A stretch of DNA of 64,000 bases from Alternaria dauci (lineage: Eukaryota > Ascomycota > Dothideomycetes > Pleosporales > Pleosporaceae). The notes under the pieces were generated by a model. That model saw nothing but the letters and a program-made list of their open reading frames with translations. It was not told the origin of the DNA and searched no databases. Shown here one piece after another: positions 21,520 to 31,372 of the stretch (position 1 is the stretch's first letter; the number at the start of each line of letters is the position of its first letter). The stretch lies in contig NC_091280.1 in NCBI RefSeq assembly GCF_042100115.1, positions 2,108,001-2,172,000 of the forward strand. The letters are read 5' to 3'. Both the position numbers and the translations under genes were made by a program.

Positions 21520-22369
21520 CTTTTACGTTCTAAAGATAATGCGAAGAGTGAGCCAGTCAAAATGATCAGGAGGATTGTCTCTTGGTGTATAGTCCCTAGG
21601 TATAGCATGTGCTAGCTGATCAGGCGTCGCTACCCAGGTATCTATTGGAAACCCCACATCAAGGTGCCAGAAAAAGAAAGGCTTCTGTATGCACCTTGAT
21701 CGCTCGTGTAAAAGCCCATGACGAAAAATAAAAGACGGTCTCCGTGTGGCTGCATGAATCAACTGCAGAAGCCAATCAAAGAGTTAGTGGACGAATGGCT
21801 TCAGGTTCCCGCTACGCTTAGCTTCAAGACGATCGACACGGTCGATAGTGAATGCCGGGGCCAATGACGAAGAAGAAACCCCATACGGCTGATCCGTGGA
21901 ACTTGATGAGCTGCGATGCTGCATTGGGCGAGAAGCGATTACCCTGTTGAGGAATTGTACTCGAAGCTACAGCGCTAGCCGGCAACTCCACGCATCTCCT
22001 GCATTAGAGCCATAGGTGCACGCGAATCGCATGCGAGATCGCAACCAATCCAGCACTCATACTCGTGGAGATCACCTCGCCGACCCGTAGATCGATGATG
22101 CAGCTGCAGCTGATAGATGCGGGCACTTCGGACATGTCCGTCTAGTACCTTGCGTCGAGAGGTTTATCAATCAACGTACGCTCGCACAGCGCTTCCAACC
22201 TTGCCATTCAAATCCCTCCGTGTCAAAGTTGTGAGAACTGGCGTGGTCAGCGCAACTTCCGCATCGCAGGAAAGCGACAATACCTCAATTGACTTTACCT
22301 CCACCACAACCTCAACTCACACCACCACAAACCCCAGATAGTGAAATCGCGCCGGAATCTGAGCTCAAA
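21520..22369. other. intergenic region, no supported gene
   Basis: Divergent region between the minus-strand gene starting at 21519 and the plus-strand gene starting at 22370. A 74-codon frame at 22117-22341 begins like a mitochondrial presequence but ends without homologous content; it was not accepted. Confidence 0.45.
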
Positions 22370-22734
22370 ATGGATAACCTCACGAAAAAGTAGGCTATTG
22401 ACACTTCCCTAACACTCTTGCCACATTCTAAGTCACAACCAGCGTAACCGACACTGCCGACAACGCAACCGGCGGCCGTGAGGGAGGACCCGGCGACACA
22501 ATCGGCAAACTAGGCAATACCGTCACCTCTACAGTGACCCCAAAGAACAAGAAGAAGTCGAAAAAGGGAGGCAACAACAATGACGAGGAGGACGAGGAGG
22601 CAAGCGAGGGCTTCGGTCTTGACAATGGATCAGACGTGAAAGGCAGCCTGAAGGTACACATCAAATTGGATTTGGAAGCTGATATCAAGATTTATGCGAG
22701 AATCAGGGGAGATATTGCTATTGGGATCTTGTGA
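22370..22734 (+). CDS. small conserved-looking fungal protein, 103 aa, two exons
   Basis: Exons 22370-22389 and 22443-22734, joined across a 53-nt intron (GTAGGC...ACCAG) with a good CTAAC branch site. Splicing gives MDNLTKNVTDTADNATGG at the N-terminus. The middle is a Lys/Asn/Asp/Glu-rich low-complexity linker (KNKKKSKKGG, then NNNDEEDEEASEG). The C-terminus alternates hydrophobic and charged residues (SLKVHIKLDLEADIKI then GDIAIGIL), suggesting amphipathic beta strands. Small proteins of this plan occur in filamentous fungi, but I know no function. The gene converges on the HET gene, with only 28 nt between the two stop codons, so the transcripts almost certainly overlap at their 3' ends. 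Confidence 0.75.
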
Positions 22735-22762
22735 GAACGACATAATACAACAAGTGCTTCTC

Positions 22763-25688
22763 TCAAAGAATCGTGACGCGGACCTTTGGATCCTCAGCTG
22801 TGATCATGCCCCAAGATTCCCCCGATTGTGTCATCTCGATATCTTCCAGTCTCAGCCCATTCAGATCCGGGTATGGTTCATCTCTCCTTGGTTTCTTCTT
22901 GTTTTCACCGCTGTTTGTAAAGGTTGCGAGGCCAATTCTCTCAGCATTAGCCACTGCCTGGAAAACCCACGTTTTCGTCTCTGGCCTCTGCTGAATCTGT
23001 TCGATGATGTCGTTCGTGGTAAGGATAGCTTCAGGCATACGATCAAGCTCACGTTCCAGCACCTTCCTCAATGGCTCGTCTAGTTGTGAGGCTGAAGGGC
23101 TTGGTCGCGGGCGCAACACGAGAGCGTTTCCCGAATCGAGGAACAGGGCATAGAAATTTGGTGGTAGAGGTTCATCACGATGGTCAAGATACATGTGCCC
23201 CAGGGAAATGCCGCGATTGTCACCTGGCAAGAAGCGAATCTCGACTGGCTCTCCGTGTGTGGCCCACTCGTTGTCTCGGCGAGCGCGAGGGAAGATTTCG
23301 TAGATAGGGCCCTGGTCATGTCAGTAAAAGCTCTTTCATCCAATGCTGGGGTTCAAAGTAAAGAAGAGTCATACCTCCATCACGAGCTTGCCCGCCTTTA
23401 CCTTCCCGTACTCATCGACACCACTCGGTGTGGTAGAACAGCTAATGATCCGACAAACGAGACTCTTGTAGGTGAGAGGAAGGAATTGGACAGGTGCATC
23501 CAGCGACGCCCACGACCACGAGGGCGCTCGGTATTCTTCCAATCTTGTCACACGGCCTAACAATTTCCCCTTGACCGGAGTTTCGCCTTCGAAGGACTCT
23601 TCCCACGGGTAAACGCGCCAAAACAAATCTTCTGGGATATGACGCGCCCAAAGCCCAGCAAGATACCGGTCTCCGGTTGCCTTGGCCAACATTCGCGCTA
23701 AACCGGATAATGCTGGAAGCTTGTCTGGTCGTTTCGTCAGCTCTCGCAGAGAGTAATTCTGAATCAAGCTAAGCCATCCACCGTCCCATCTTCCATAGTT
23801 TTGTGGTGTCGGCTGATGGCCTGGGATGAAAGACATGCTATCTTCTGTTACGCCGTGGTCCTTGAAAGGAATCATATGAGTATCAATTAGTAGGTCCAGG
23901 TTAAAGAATTTGTTTGGCAATTTGAACCCGTCTTCAGATTGCACCGTGCAGTCGCACTGGAAGTATATTTGATCCTTGGCGTAATGAACAACCCTCGAAG
24001 GAAGGAGTCGTTCTTGCAGTGTCCAGCCACGACTACTCAGCGGTTCATCTTCGAGCGGATCCAGGACCTGACCAAAAGAACCGATCATGGCCATTTGTGG
24101 CGACTGCGTGCAGGAGCCTGGGAGCCACTCTTTGAAGAAGTACATATTGGAGTCGTTGTTGCTATAGAGATTGGGAAGCCTTATCTTCTTTGCAAGCGTG
24201 TTCGGGCCTCGAGCGTGAACTGTGGTATTGTAACCTAGTGATCGTGACGGCGATGAAACATAGGGCGTATCCGTACGCTGCGGGAAACAGCCCGTCTGGC
24301 TATCGGTAGAATTCGCTGCGGCGATGGTGATGTAGGAATTGTAGTAGTACTCTCCTATTCGCGACGCCTCGTATTCCCAATTAAGACCGCCGACTGAATT
24401 TTGTATGATACAGAGACAGTCTATCCACAGAAAACGGATACCCAGACGACGGGTAATTTGAACTGCATCCCGAAATGTTTTTGGAAGCGAAGCAACCATA
24501 ATCCCGCGTTTCGGGTCTTCATAATTCGATACGGTAGCTGTGAGCCTCGACGACGTACCCCATCGGTGGCTCAATGCGATATATTTGCCGCGTGCACCAA
24601 GGCTCTCATAAAGCGGTATCGATTCATCAGAACCCGAAACGTCAAGTACTCTAGTGGGCAGTAATGGGTTCTCCGGTGGGCCTCTGCATGTATGGTGTTT
24701 GGTGCCGTTCTCGATCCAGTGGCTGATCCGTTCGTACGCTATGCTCGAGCTGGAATCGATCTCAGGAAACCGACGAGGCATGCACGGTATCGGAAATGCT
24801 AGTGGACTTAGTGATGCGGGCTTTCTATGATAATCTGCAGGTGAAATACTAACCACCATCCGTGGATACCGAGAGAGCACTTCCGCGGATATGTACGTCT
24901 CTCCTGGGGTTGTTGATACTATCAAACACATGACCAGACGTTCCAAATCGAGCACCGATACCCATGATGTACCACCCATCGATGGGATTTCCACCAGTCT
25001 CCGGCTGGTTCCAATGGTTACCATACAGCCAGATTCCCATGTTCTTCGGGATCTGCGCGCCTAATTCATTTAGGGTAACGGCGGCACTTTCTACTGGTTC
25101 GACATCCTGAGCCTTTGTGAAACCCGTGACACTCACGAATACTGAACGTGAATATATCATCTCAGTATCCCACTCAAATTTCATATGAGTGAAGTAGCCG
25201 CCACGTTCTCCAGATACAACATCTGATTCGAATTCAGGCATGGCGGGTCCTAGTTCCTTGATGTAAGCTGCCCTACGGACATTGTTTCCGCGTTCGTCTT
25301 GAGGCACACAGACAGTCTCATAGCGTCTCCAGCAAGGGCGACTACCCGGTGGACGTTCCTGAGAGCGGCGAAAGTTGGAAACGGCGGCATGGAAAACGAA
25401 TGCGCAGAGATTGCACGTTTTCATGGAGTCAATTAGGGCTTGAAGAGACTCATGGTGGGGTTCTCCTTCCTCATCTTCGAACGGCAGGCAGTACCAGTTA
25501 ACCCGCTTGCAGGTGTCACACAAGACAAGCTCGTTATCCATTCCCGTCTGTGTTTGTGCTAACCTCGGTGCGTCCGACGGATCTGTAGAGGTTGCAAAAG
25601 GACTTTCATCCACTTGTGGCTGTTGTGATTGTGAACTGGCTGACGGAGGCTTCCAACGCGATCGGAGGCGTCTGCTTGGCTCTATCAT
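22763..25688 (-). CDS. HET-domain protein, 935 aa, three exons
   Basis: Heterokaryon-incompatibility-type protein. Exons (minus strand): 25688-24854, 24798-23375 and 23311-22763, with introns of 55 nt (GTTAGT...CTAG, phase 1) and 63 nt (GTATGA...CCAG, phase 0). The joined frame is exactly 936 codons including stop. The N-terminal region carries LCDTC and CNLC Cys pairs (about residues 57-95), as in many HET proteins. The HET domain spans about 345-450, with YIALSHRWG, LGIRFLWIDCLCIIQ and YITIAAANS. GWTLQERLLPSRVVHY and RAPSWSWASLD follow, both typical of the family. The C-terminal exon has the usual ending with ERIGLATF. Function is inferred as a non-self recognition or cell-death trigger; many family members have no proven role. 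The 25688 ATG is the first in frame; Met50 is an alternative. Confidence 0.9.
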
Positions 25689-26835
25689 TAAATAATCATC
25701 CCATCGATTTCTGTAGACACGTACCGCAGCTTGTCTTCTACATACTTGGGTATTCGACGGATGCGCCCTGCCTCTGCCATATTGAGGCTATAACCCTCTC
25801 TCGTTCCAAGCAGGAGTAGGTACTAATTGTAGGTCTCAGAATCCAGAGGGCGGTACCACTGGTTAGGCTTATGGTGTGGCTCGCTATGGAGTATCTTATG
25901 AAGCTACTGCTGGTGAGAGTTTCGCTGCACGGCCTTGTATGTGCACGTAGCCCTCGTCGAACGACCGAGACAGGATAGATGAATGAAGCAAAAAGATCCT
26001 CATCCTCGGTCCAGAAGGTCATATGTAGTTTGGCAGCTTCAGCCTGCCCGTGGGCTGATGAAAATAGCATCAGGACTAGGGGTTTGTAGTATTGCCAAGA
26101 ATGTCTCCGCACCTAGCAGCCACCACGACAACCACGGGAGCGTCCGCTCAGCTGAAGACAACCGGGTTTCACCACGTACTGCGTGATCATGACGGAAAGC
26201 CTGCATCTCATAGCATGGCTCTATTCGCCAGCTATCTGCAAACCCAAGATTGGAACATTTGGACGATGTTCCAGCTGCCCAGTTGGATTTCTAGGCATCA
26301 CGTTCAGCAAGATACAGGATTTTTTTGAGCTGGAGGCTCTCCACGAATGAGGGACGAGTGGCGCAGACCCTCGCCGTCTACGAACACCTTAGTACGATAT
26401 TGCTAGGCATGGCTGCGAACGGGGGTAATATGAGGATGGTGGCCTGAAGATTCGGTAGGGTTCCGATTCCGAGGTGCATATTCTCTACAGCAGCTATTTT
26501 GCCAGGCTACGATACATCAGGATGAGGTTGTATCGCGAAGTGTAGAGTTGACAATTCTAGTGACCAAATCGAGATATGAATGTCGGGGACTGCCAAAGCA
26601 GGCACGTGGCGGGAACAGTGCAGACAGACCCAATATCGGTCGTTTGGACGAGATATGATTCATCGTGAGATGAAGACTGCAAGGTCGGACAGATAAGATC
26701 GAAGACGCGGTTGAGATGTGGGATGCAACGATCCACCCAACCCACCTTTCCTGCCTCGGCTAGACGCGCTGGACCCTGAACGTCAGGCCGCATACCAAAA
26801 ATAATACTGAGAGTCATCCACGATGTAGTCGAACA
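25689..26835. other. 1.1-kb intergenic region
   Basis: Divergent region between the HET gene and the pseudouridine synthase gene. Frames on both strands are short, and none has a recognisable motif. Confidence 0.5.
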
Positions 26836-28791
26836 ATGCGCGGGCCGCTACCCCACGCCTTTCCCGAATTCCAACGATCGCTCCATCGGCTATTCTGTTC
26901 GCGGCGCAGCTTCCACAAGCTTTCGAGAGTCCCGCGACGCGTACAGTTGCGGGAAGCGCATGGGAGAAGAGGGAACATGGCGGGGTATGAAGAATGGTCA
27001 CAAGAGCAGTTGATTGCCAGAATACAGGAGCTGGAGAAGCAGATCGGAGGGAATGCGCAAGGAGTTGCCGAACCGACCTCTTCGTCCCCTACGAACGAAC
27101 CGGCATCCGTGCCTACTGAACCGCTCAAGCCATGGGAACTACGCACAGTCCGCAAGGCACCGCCGAAAGCCTTTGATGCTTCGAAATACAGCACACGGTT
27201 GATCGCGCTGAAGTTTGCCTATCTGGGACAGAAATACAATGGCTTTGAGCACCACAAAAACAACAGCACACCATTACCTACAATTGAGGAAGAGGTCTGG
27301 AAGGCGCTGGTCAAGACGCGCTTGATCAACCCGATACCCACGGGCGGCGACGAAAGGAAATATGAGAGAATTGACAGAAAGGCTTTTGCAAAATGGGATA
27401 GGGAAGGGGCCGATGTGAACTGGGACGGCTGTGAATACTCAAAGTGCGGGCGGACAGATCGGGGCGTGAGTGCTTTTGGACAGGTCATTGGCGTGAGGGT
27501 CAGGAGTAACAAGCCATTACCAAAAGTATCCGAGCCTGTACAACGTGCGGACGGAGAAAGAGAAGCAGGCAACGAAGAATCACCGTTATCATCAGACGAC
27601 GTCCACGACACCCCACAAAAGCCGTTCAACGATCTTACCGACGAACTCCCATATATCCAGCTTCTGAACCGCGTCCTACCTCCGGATATTCGTGTTTATG
27701 CGTGGTGTCCAAACCCACCAGAAGACTTCAGCGCTCGCTTCTCCTGTAAGGAACGGCGGTACAAGTACTTCTTCACAAATCCTTGCTTCGCACCAGTACC
27801 TGGATCTTCAGGGCAGTACAAGACCAACACCAACTACAACAACTCCAAGCCTGTTACTACAGAGAACCAAGAGACAATGCGCGAAGGCTGGCTCGACATC
27901 GAAGCCATGCGAAAAGCGTGCAAGTCACTCGTCGGCCTCCACGACTTTCGCAACTTTTGCAAAATCGACGCAAGCAAACAACTCACAAACTTCCAACGCC
28001 GCATCTTCCACGCCGACATTGAAGAAGTGTCTTCCCTGTCGGTACCAGGCTTCCTCTCCCACCCCGCTCTCTCTGCTCCCCACATCAACGGCGAGCAACC
28101 AAAGCTCTACTCCTTCACCCTCCACGGCTCCGCCTTTCTCTGGCACCAAGTCCGCTCCTTGGTCGCGATCCTCTTCCTCATCGGCCAAGGCCTCGAGTCC
28201 CCATCCCTAGTCCCCAAACTCCTTGACATCACCGCCAACCCCCAACGACCAAAATACGAAATGGCATCGGATGCCCCGCTCGTCCTCTGGGACTGCATCT
28301 TCCCACACGCACACGAAGTCCGCAGCACCGAGGAGCGCGAACACGGCTACCAAGACCGCCTCGAATGGATCTACATTGGCGACGAAGGCGGCAGCGAGCC
28401 AAAGGCAAAAGGGAAAGCCAAGGGCGGAGGAGGTCCTGCGACCATTGGTCGTGGGAAATGGGGTCGTGGCGGTGTCATTGACGATGTCTGGGAGGTGTGG
28501 CGCGGAAATAAGATTGATGAGACGCTTTCAGCGCTGTTGCTCGATAAGATTGCGGGCTTGGGACACTCGACGCTGGATGCTGAGGTGCCGGTTGAGCAGC
28601 AGAGTATTGGGATTGCGAGGGGTGGGCCGAGGGTGTTTGATGGAGGGGATTTGGGGAAGGCAAAGGGGAACTATATGCCTATTTTGCAGAGGGAGAGGCA
28701 GGAGAGTGTAGAGGTGGTGAATGAGAAGTATAGAGTCAGGAGAGGCATGCCAGAGCTCACTCAGGCGAAGGAGGATGACGGGGATGAGTAG
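26836..28791 (+). CDS. DEG1: tRNA pseudouridine synthase, Pus3/Deg1 type, 651 or 604 aa
   Basis: TruA-family enzyme expected to convert uridine to pseudouridine at positions 38 and 39 of the tRNA anticodon arm. The catalytic Asp is in CGRTDRGVSAFG (Asp208 counted from the first Met). Other supporting blocks are LKFAYLGQKYNGFEHHKN at the start of the fold, RRYKYFF, LVGLHDFRNFCKIDAS and SFTLHGSAFLWHQVRS. The C-terminal 130 residues are a fungal extension with a Gly/Lys-rich loop. There are two in-frame starts: 26836, and 26977 (MAGYEEWSQ, context aacATGG). The 47 residues between them are Arg/Ser/His-rich and almost free of acidic residues, like a mitochondrial presequence. The shorter form matches the usual Deg1 N-terminus with its coiled LIARIQELEKQ segment. 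Family assignment is firm; start choice is open. Confidence 0.92.
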   Translation: MRGPLPHAFPEFQRSLHRLFCSRRSFHKLSRVPRRVQLREAHGRRGNMAGYEEWSQEQLIARIQELEKQIGGNAQGVAEPTSSSPTNEPASVPTEPLKPWELRTVRKAPPKAFDASKYSTRLIALKFAYLGQKYNGFEHHKNNSTPLPTIEEEVWKALVKTRLINPIPTGGDERKYERIDRKAFAKWDREGADVNWDGCEYSKCGRTDRGVSAFGQVIGVRVRSNKPLPKVSEPVQRADGEREAGNEESPLSSDDVHDTPQKPFNDLTDELPYIQLLNRVLPPDIRVYAWCPNPPEDFSARFSCKERRYKYFFTNPCFAPVPGSSGQYKTNTNYNNSKPVTTENQETMREGWLDIEAMRKACKSLVGLHDFRNFCKIDASKQLTNFQRRIFHADIEEVSSLSVPGFLSHPALSAPHINGEQPKLYSFTLHGSAFLWHQVRSLVAILFLIGQGLESPSLVPKLLDITANPQRPKYEMASDAPLVLWDCIFPHAHEVRSTEEREHGYQDRLEWIYIGDEGGSEPKAKGKAKGGGGPATIGRGKWGRGGVIDDVWEVWRGNKIDETLSALLLDKIAGLGHSTLDAEVPVEQQSIGIARGGPRVFDGGDLGKAKGNYMPILQRERQESVEVVNEKYRVRRGMPELTQAKEDDGDE

Positions 28792-29078
28792 ATGATAGAG
28801 AGACGAGATGTACATGGGATTAGGTGGTGTATAGCACGCCATAGAAGGGAAAGATCGAACGCCCCCCCTGTAGTCACCTAGGTAGAGTATTGCTCTCCTG
28901 TAGTTGCCTAGTAGGCTGATCGCTGGGATATCTGCGTGCCTGATCAAGCAAGAAACACTTTATTGGGTATCATAATCTGTCGCGATTTCTCCGTGTGGCT
29001 TTGCGTTACACATGCACCAATATATCCATCTTCTCCCAGCCGCCCCAGATAAACCTTCTCTCCTTCCTTGCTCCTACC
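28792..29078. other. intergenic, convergent 3' ends
   Basis: Between the pseudouridine synthase and Hub1 stop codons. Contains CCTAGGTA-type sequence near 28876, related to the palindrome found elsewhere in the window. Confidence 0.5.
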
Positions 29079-29669
29079 TCAATCCCCGGTATTCAACTCC
29101 AAATCAATCTGCACACCATTACTAATCGCATAATCTGCACACGTAAGATTATCATGAAACGGCCTCTCCCCCTGCCTCTTGAGCATAATCTCATGCACCG
29201 GCCTTCCAATCTTCGCCGCAACCATGGCCTTCAGCAGCTTAATAGGGTCGCTAGGGAGACAGGGGACCTGTGTCTTTGTGCCCAGGCGGTCGTTGATAGT
29301 GACGAGAATCATGGGCTCAGAGGGCGCAGCAGGCGCAGCGGGTTTCTTGTCCTTGGGCTTGCTGTCGCGGTTCGCGTCGCGTGGTTTGCGGTCGCGCGAG
29401 CGGGAGGAGCGCCGACGCCGCTCGCGGCTCGAGTCTCGTCGTCTGTCGCGCGAAGGGTCGCGGGGCCGGCGATCGCGGTCACGGTCTTGGTCGCCGTCGC
29501 GTCTGCGATCGCGGTCGAAATCTCGTGGACGCCTGTCCCTTTCTCGGTCTGGGTCGCGGCGGTCGCGGTCGCCTTTGAATTTGAGGTTGCTGAAGTTTTT
29601 GGGTTTGCGGGGAGCGGGGGATCGGCGGGGGGAGCGAGAGCGGTCGCGGTCTGCTTTTGAAGAGTCCAT
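29079..29669 (-). CDS. HUB1: Hub1/UBL5 ubiquitin-like modifier with RS/DR-rich N-terminus, 196 aa
   Basis: The last 77 residues (from about 120) match the ubiquitin-like Hub1/UBL5 fold: ILVTINDRLGTKTQV, LLKAMVAAKIGRPVHEIMLKR, FHDNLTCADYAISNG and QIDLEL. Hub1 binds non-covalently to the tri-snRNP protein Snu66 and affects 5' splice-site choice. It lacks a C-terminal GlyGly, and none is present here. Residues 1-118 are an extraordinary run of Arg/Asp/Ser (RDRSRSPRR, DRDRRPRD, RRRRSSRSRDR), resembling RS domains of spliceosomal proteins. Yeast and human Hub1 are only about 73 aa, so the tail is an addition. The gene is intronless. Its start lies 216 bp from the divergent Gpi15 gene, implying a shared promoter. 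Internal initiation near Met120 would give the classical short form. Confidence 0.88.
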   Translation of the reverse strand: MDSSKADRDRSRSPRRSPAPRKPKNFSNLKFKGDRDRRDPDRERDRRPRDFDRDRRRDGDQDRDRDRRPRDPSRDRRRDSSRERRRRSSRSRDRKPRDANRDSKPKDKKPAAPAAPSEPMILVTINDRLGTKTQVPCLPSDPIKLLKAMVAAKIGRPVHEIMLKRQGERPFHDNLTCADYAISNGVQIDLELNTGD

Positions 29670-29885
29670 TGTGACTGAGTTTACTCGAGAGGTTTATCGT
29701 GTAAAGAAGAGGGTGGAGCGCAAGTAAGCTTGTGTGAGGTGAGGCAGCTGCGTAGAAAACGTGACGGTCTTATCGATAAGAAGCGTACTGAGCGCGTCAT
29801 CCCGTTGCCCAAGGTTCCTCTCATCCCCACATTCCGCCGCCTACACTCTCGGTCCTCTAGCAATGCCTGTTTCCGTTCCAGAGCC

Positions 29886-30641
29886 ATGTTGTCGCTCGTT
29901 GACCGCTTGAACTCTCCGCCCGCGCAAACATTCCAGGTGCTGCAGCCAACGTCGTCCACCATCACATACACCGTTTCGACGCGTTCTGTTCCCAAGACAC
30001 TGCCTGCTCTCGTGGGATACTATGCAGGAATATTGCTGAGAGTCTTGCTCGGAATCGCAAGTGTACTATCCTTATGGCTCAAATTCCGCGTCACATATGA
30101 AGCTCAATACGATCCTGCTCTTACACTATTCAAAATGGGCCATGGTGTTGAAGCGCATCTCGTGAGGCTTGCAGAAGCGTGCCAATGGCGATACCTAGTA
30201 CCTAGCGCATGTCTCATGCTCTTTCTGGTCTTGCGCCGGAACTACACAGGTAGCTCACTTCCCTGATCGTCTCTTCTCACTTCCAAGCTAAGGCAATCCA
30301 CAGAAGAATCTCTCACCATACTCCGGGGCCTCGGTGTCCAGACGTCGACTACATCTTTGACATATCTCCAGACGCCCACTACGCGCTTTATACCTACGAC
30401 GAGCATACAGGACGTCTTCATACACGAGGCTTTCAAGGGGTTCGAGGTCAGATTCTATCTCATGATAGTAGTCGAGGACGAGGAAGAGGTCGTTGTTGTG
30501 TTTCCGCGATTGCTCCCGAGAAGAGGGACCCTAGAGATCGTTTGGAGAGGCGTAAGAGGGGGACTATGGGAAGACAGCGTCAGGGGCGCAGAACGGGAAA
30601 AGAAGGTTGAGAGCAAAGCAGGGGAAACGGTAGAATCGTGA
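29886..30641 (+). CDS. GPI15: GPI-GlcNAc transferase subunit Gpi15/PIG-H, 233 aa, two exons
   Basis: Subunit of the ER complex that transfers GlcNAc to phosphatidylinositol, the first step of GPI-anchor synthesis. Exons 29886-30249 and 30304-30641, with a 54-nt phase-1 intron (GTAGCT...CACAG) containing GCTAAGG as a possible branch site. The N-terminal half carries two hydrophobic segments: about residues 43-63 (LVGYYAGILLRVLLGIASVLS) and about 103-115 (LVPSACLMLFLVL). The C-terminal half is the PIG-H domain: EESLTILRGLGVQT, RFIPTTSIQDVFIHEAFKG, VVVFPRLLPRRGTLEIVWRGVR. The ATG at 29886 is chosen because upstream codons in this frame have no conserved content. Divergent from HUB1 and convergent with DIB1. 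Confidence 0.85.
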
Positions 30642-30940
30642 GATGAATCAAGTGTTTCAACATATGTCGTAACAACCACATGATTAGAACCTCATTACGT
30701 CATGAACATTCTCCAAAGGCATATGTAAGCCCCCTCATAGAGCTGCCGTGATATCGTATCCATACCTTCAGCTTCAACACACTCTTGCAACCATCCTATC
30801 TCTCCATCCACAACAGTCTATCCAGTCTCTTGAGACTTGTAGCAGGAACCACATCTGCACCAGTCCTTTTGGTATCAATCTCGTTGTCATATCCAAACCC
30901 CAATACGCCATGTATCCAGACCCACACAGTGCCCATCCCT
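30642..30940. other. intergenic, convergent 3' ends
   Basis: Between the GPI15 and DIB1 stop codons. No gene seen. Confidence 0.5.
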
Positions 30941-31372
30941 CTAGTACCTGTACCTAGTACTATAATCCTTGGGCGAAACCACCAAACCCCTCCCCTTCTT
31001 CGCCCCCCGATACACCGTCTCAATAATATCAATAAACTCCTGCTTATCCTCCAACACCCAGTTCAACTTATTATTGTTACCCGTCCCAAAATCACACATC
31101 ATGTGCTTATTGCGGAAGAAGAACATGACGGTACAAGGATCATACAACTCGTACATGGCTTTGAAATCGGGCACTTCGTCGAGATCGCAGAGGTAAATGG
31201 CACAAAAGTTTTTGACGCGGTCCGCAATCTTGTACAGCACTTCGTCTTGCGACATGCAGTCGGGGTCCGAGTCGCGGCCGAAGCGGATCAGGACTAGCCG
31301 GTCCTCTTCGCTGAGGATGGCTTGGTCGACGTGCCATCCTGTGCGGAGGTGGGGGAGGACTACGGAGCCCAT
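30941..31372 (-). CDS. DIB1: U5 snRNP protein Dib1 (Dim1/TXNL4A), 143 aa
   Basis: Thioredoxin-fold spliceosomal protein of the U4/U6.U5 tri-snRNP that must leave before activation. The sequence follows the family from end to end: VLPHLRTGWHVDQAILSEED, LVLIRFGRDSDPDCM, IYLCDLDEVPDFKAMYELYD, VMFFFRNKHMMCDFGTGNNN and the C-terminal GAKKGRGLVVSPKDYSTRYRY. The length (143 aa) equals that of the yeast protein. The gene is intronless here. Start context and length leave no ambiguity. It lies close to HUB1, which acts on the same particle; whether this linkage matters is unknown. Confidence 0.97.
   Translation of the reverse strand: MGSVVLPHLRTGWHVDQAILSEEDRLVLIRFGRDSDPDCMSQDEVLYKIADRVKNFCAIYLCDLDEVPDFKAMYELYDPCTVMFFFRNKHMMCDFGTGNNNKLNWVLEDKQEFIDIIETVYRGAKKGRGLVVSPKDYSTRYRY

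Noticed and set aside
22117..22341. 74-codon frame that begins like a mitochondrial presequence
   Set aside because: It ends in Ser/Thr low complexity and cannot be spliced in phase to the following small gene as easily as the ATG at 22370.
25738..26112. 124-codon minus-strand frame upstream of the HET gene
   Set aside because: Lacks recognisable content and lies in the HET promoter region; not part of the three-exon HET model.
29179..29727. Long plus-strand Arg/Ser-rich frame opposite HUB1
   Set aside because: It is the complement of the repetitive RS/DR codons of HUB1, and the minus-strand frame carries the real ubiquitin-like fold.
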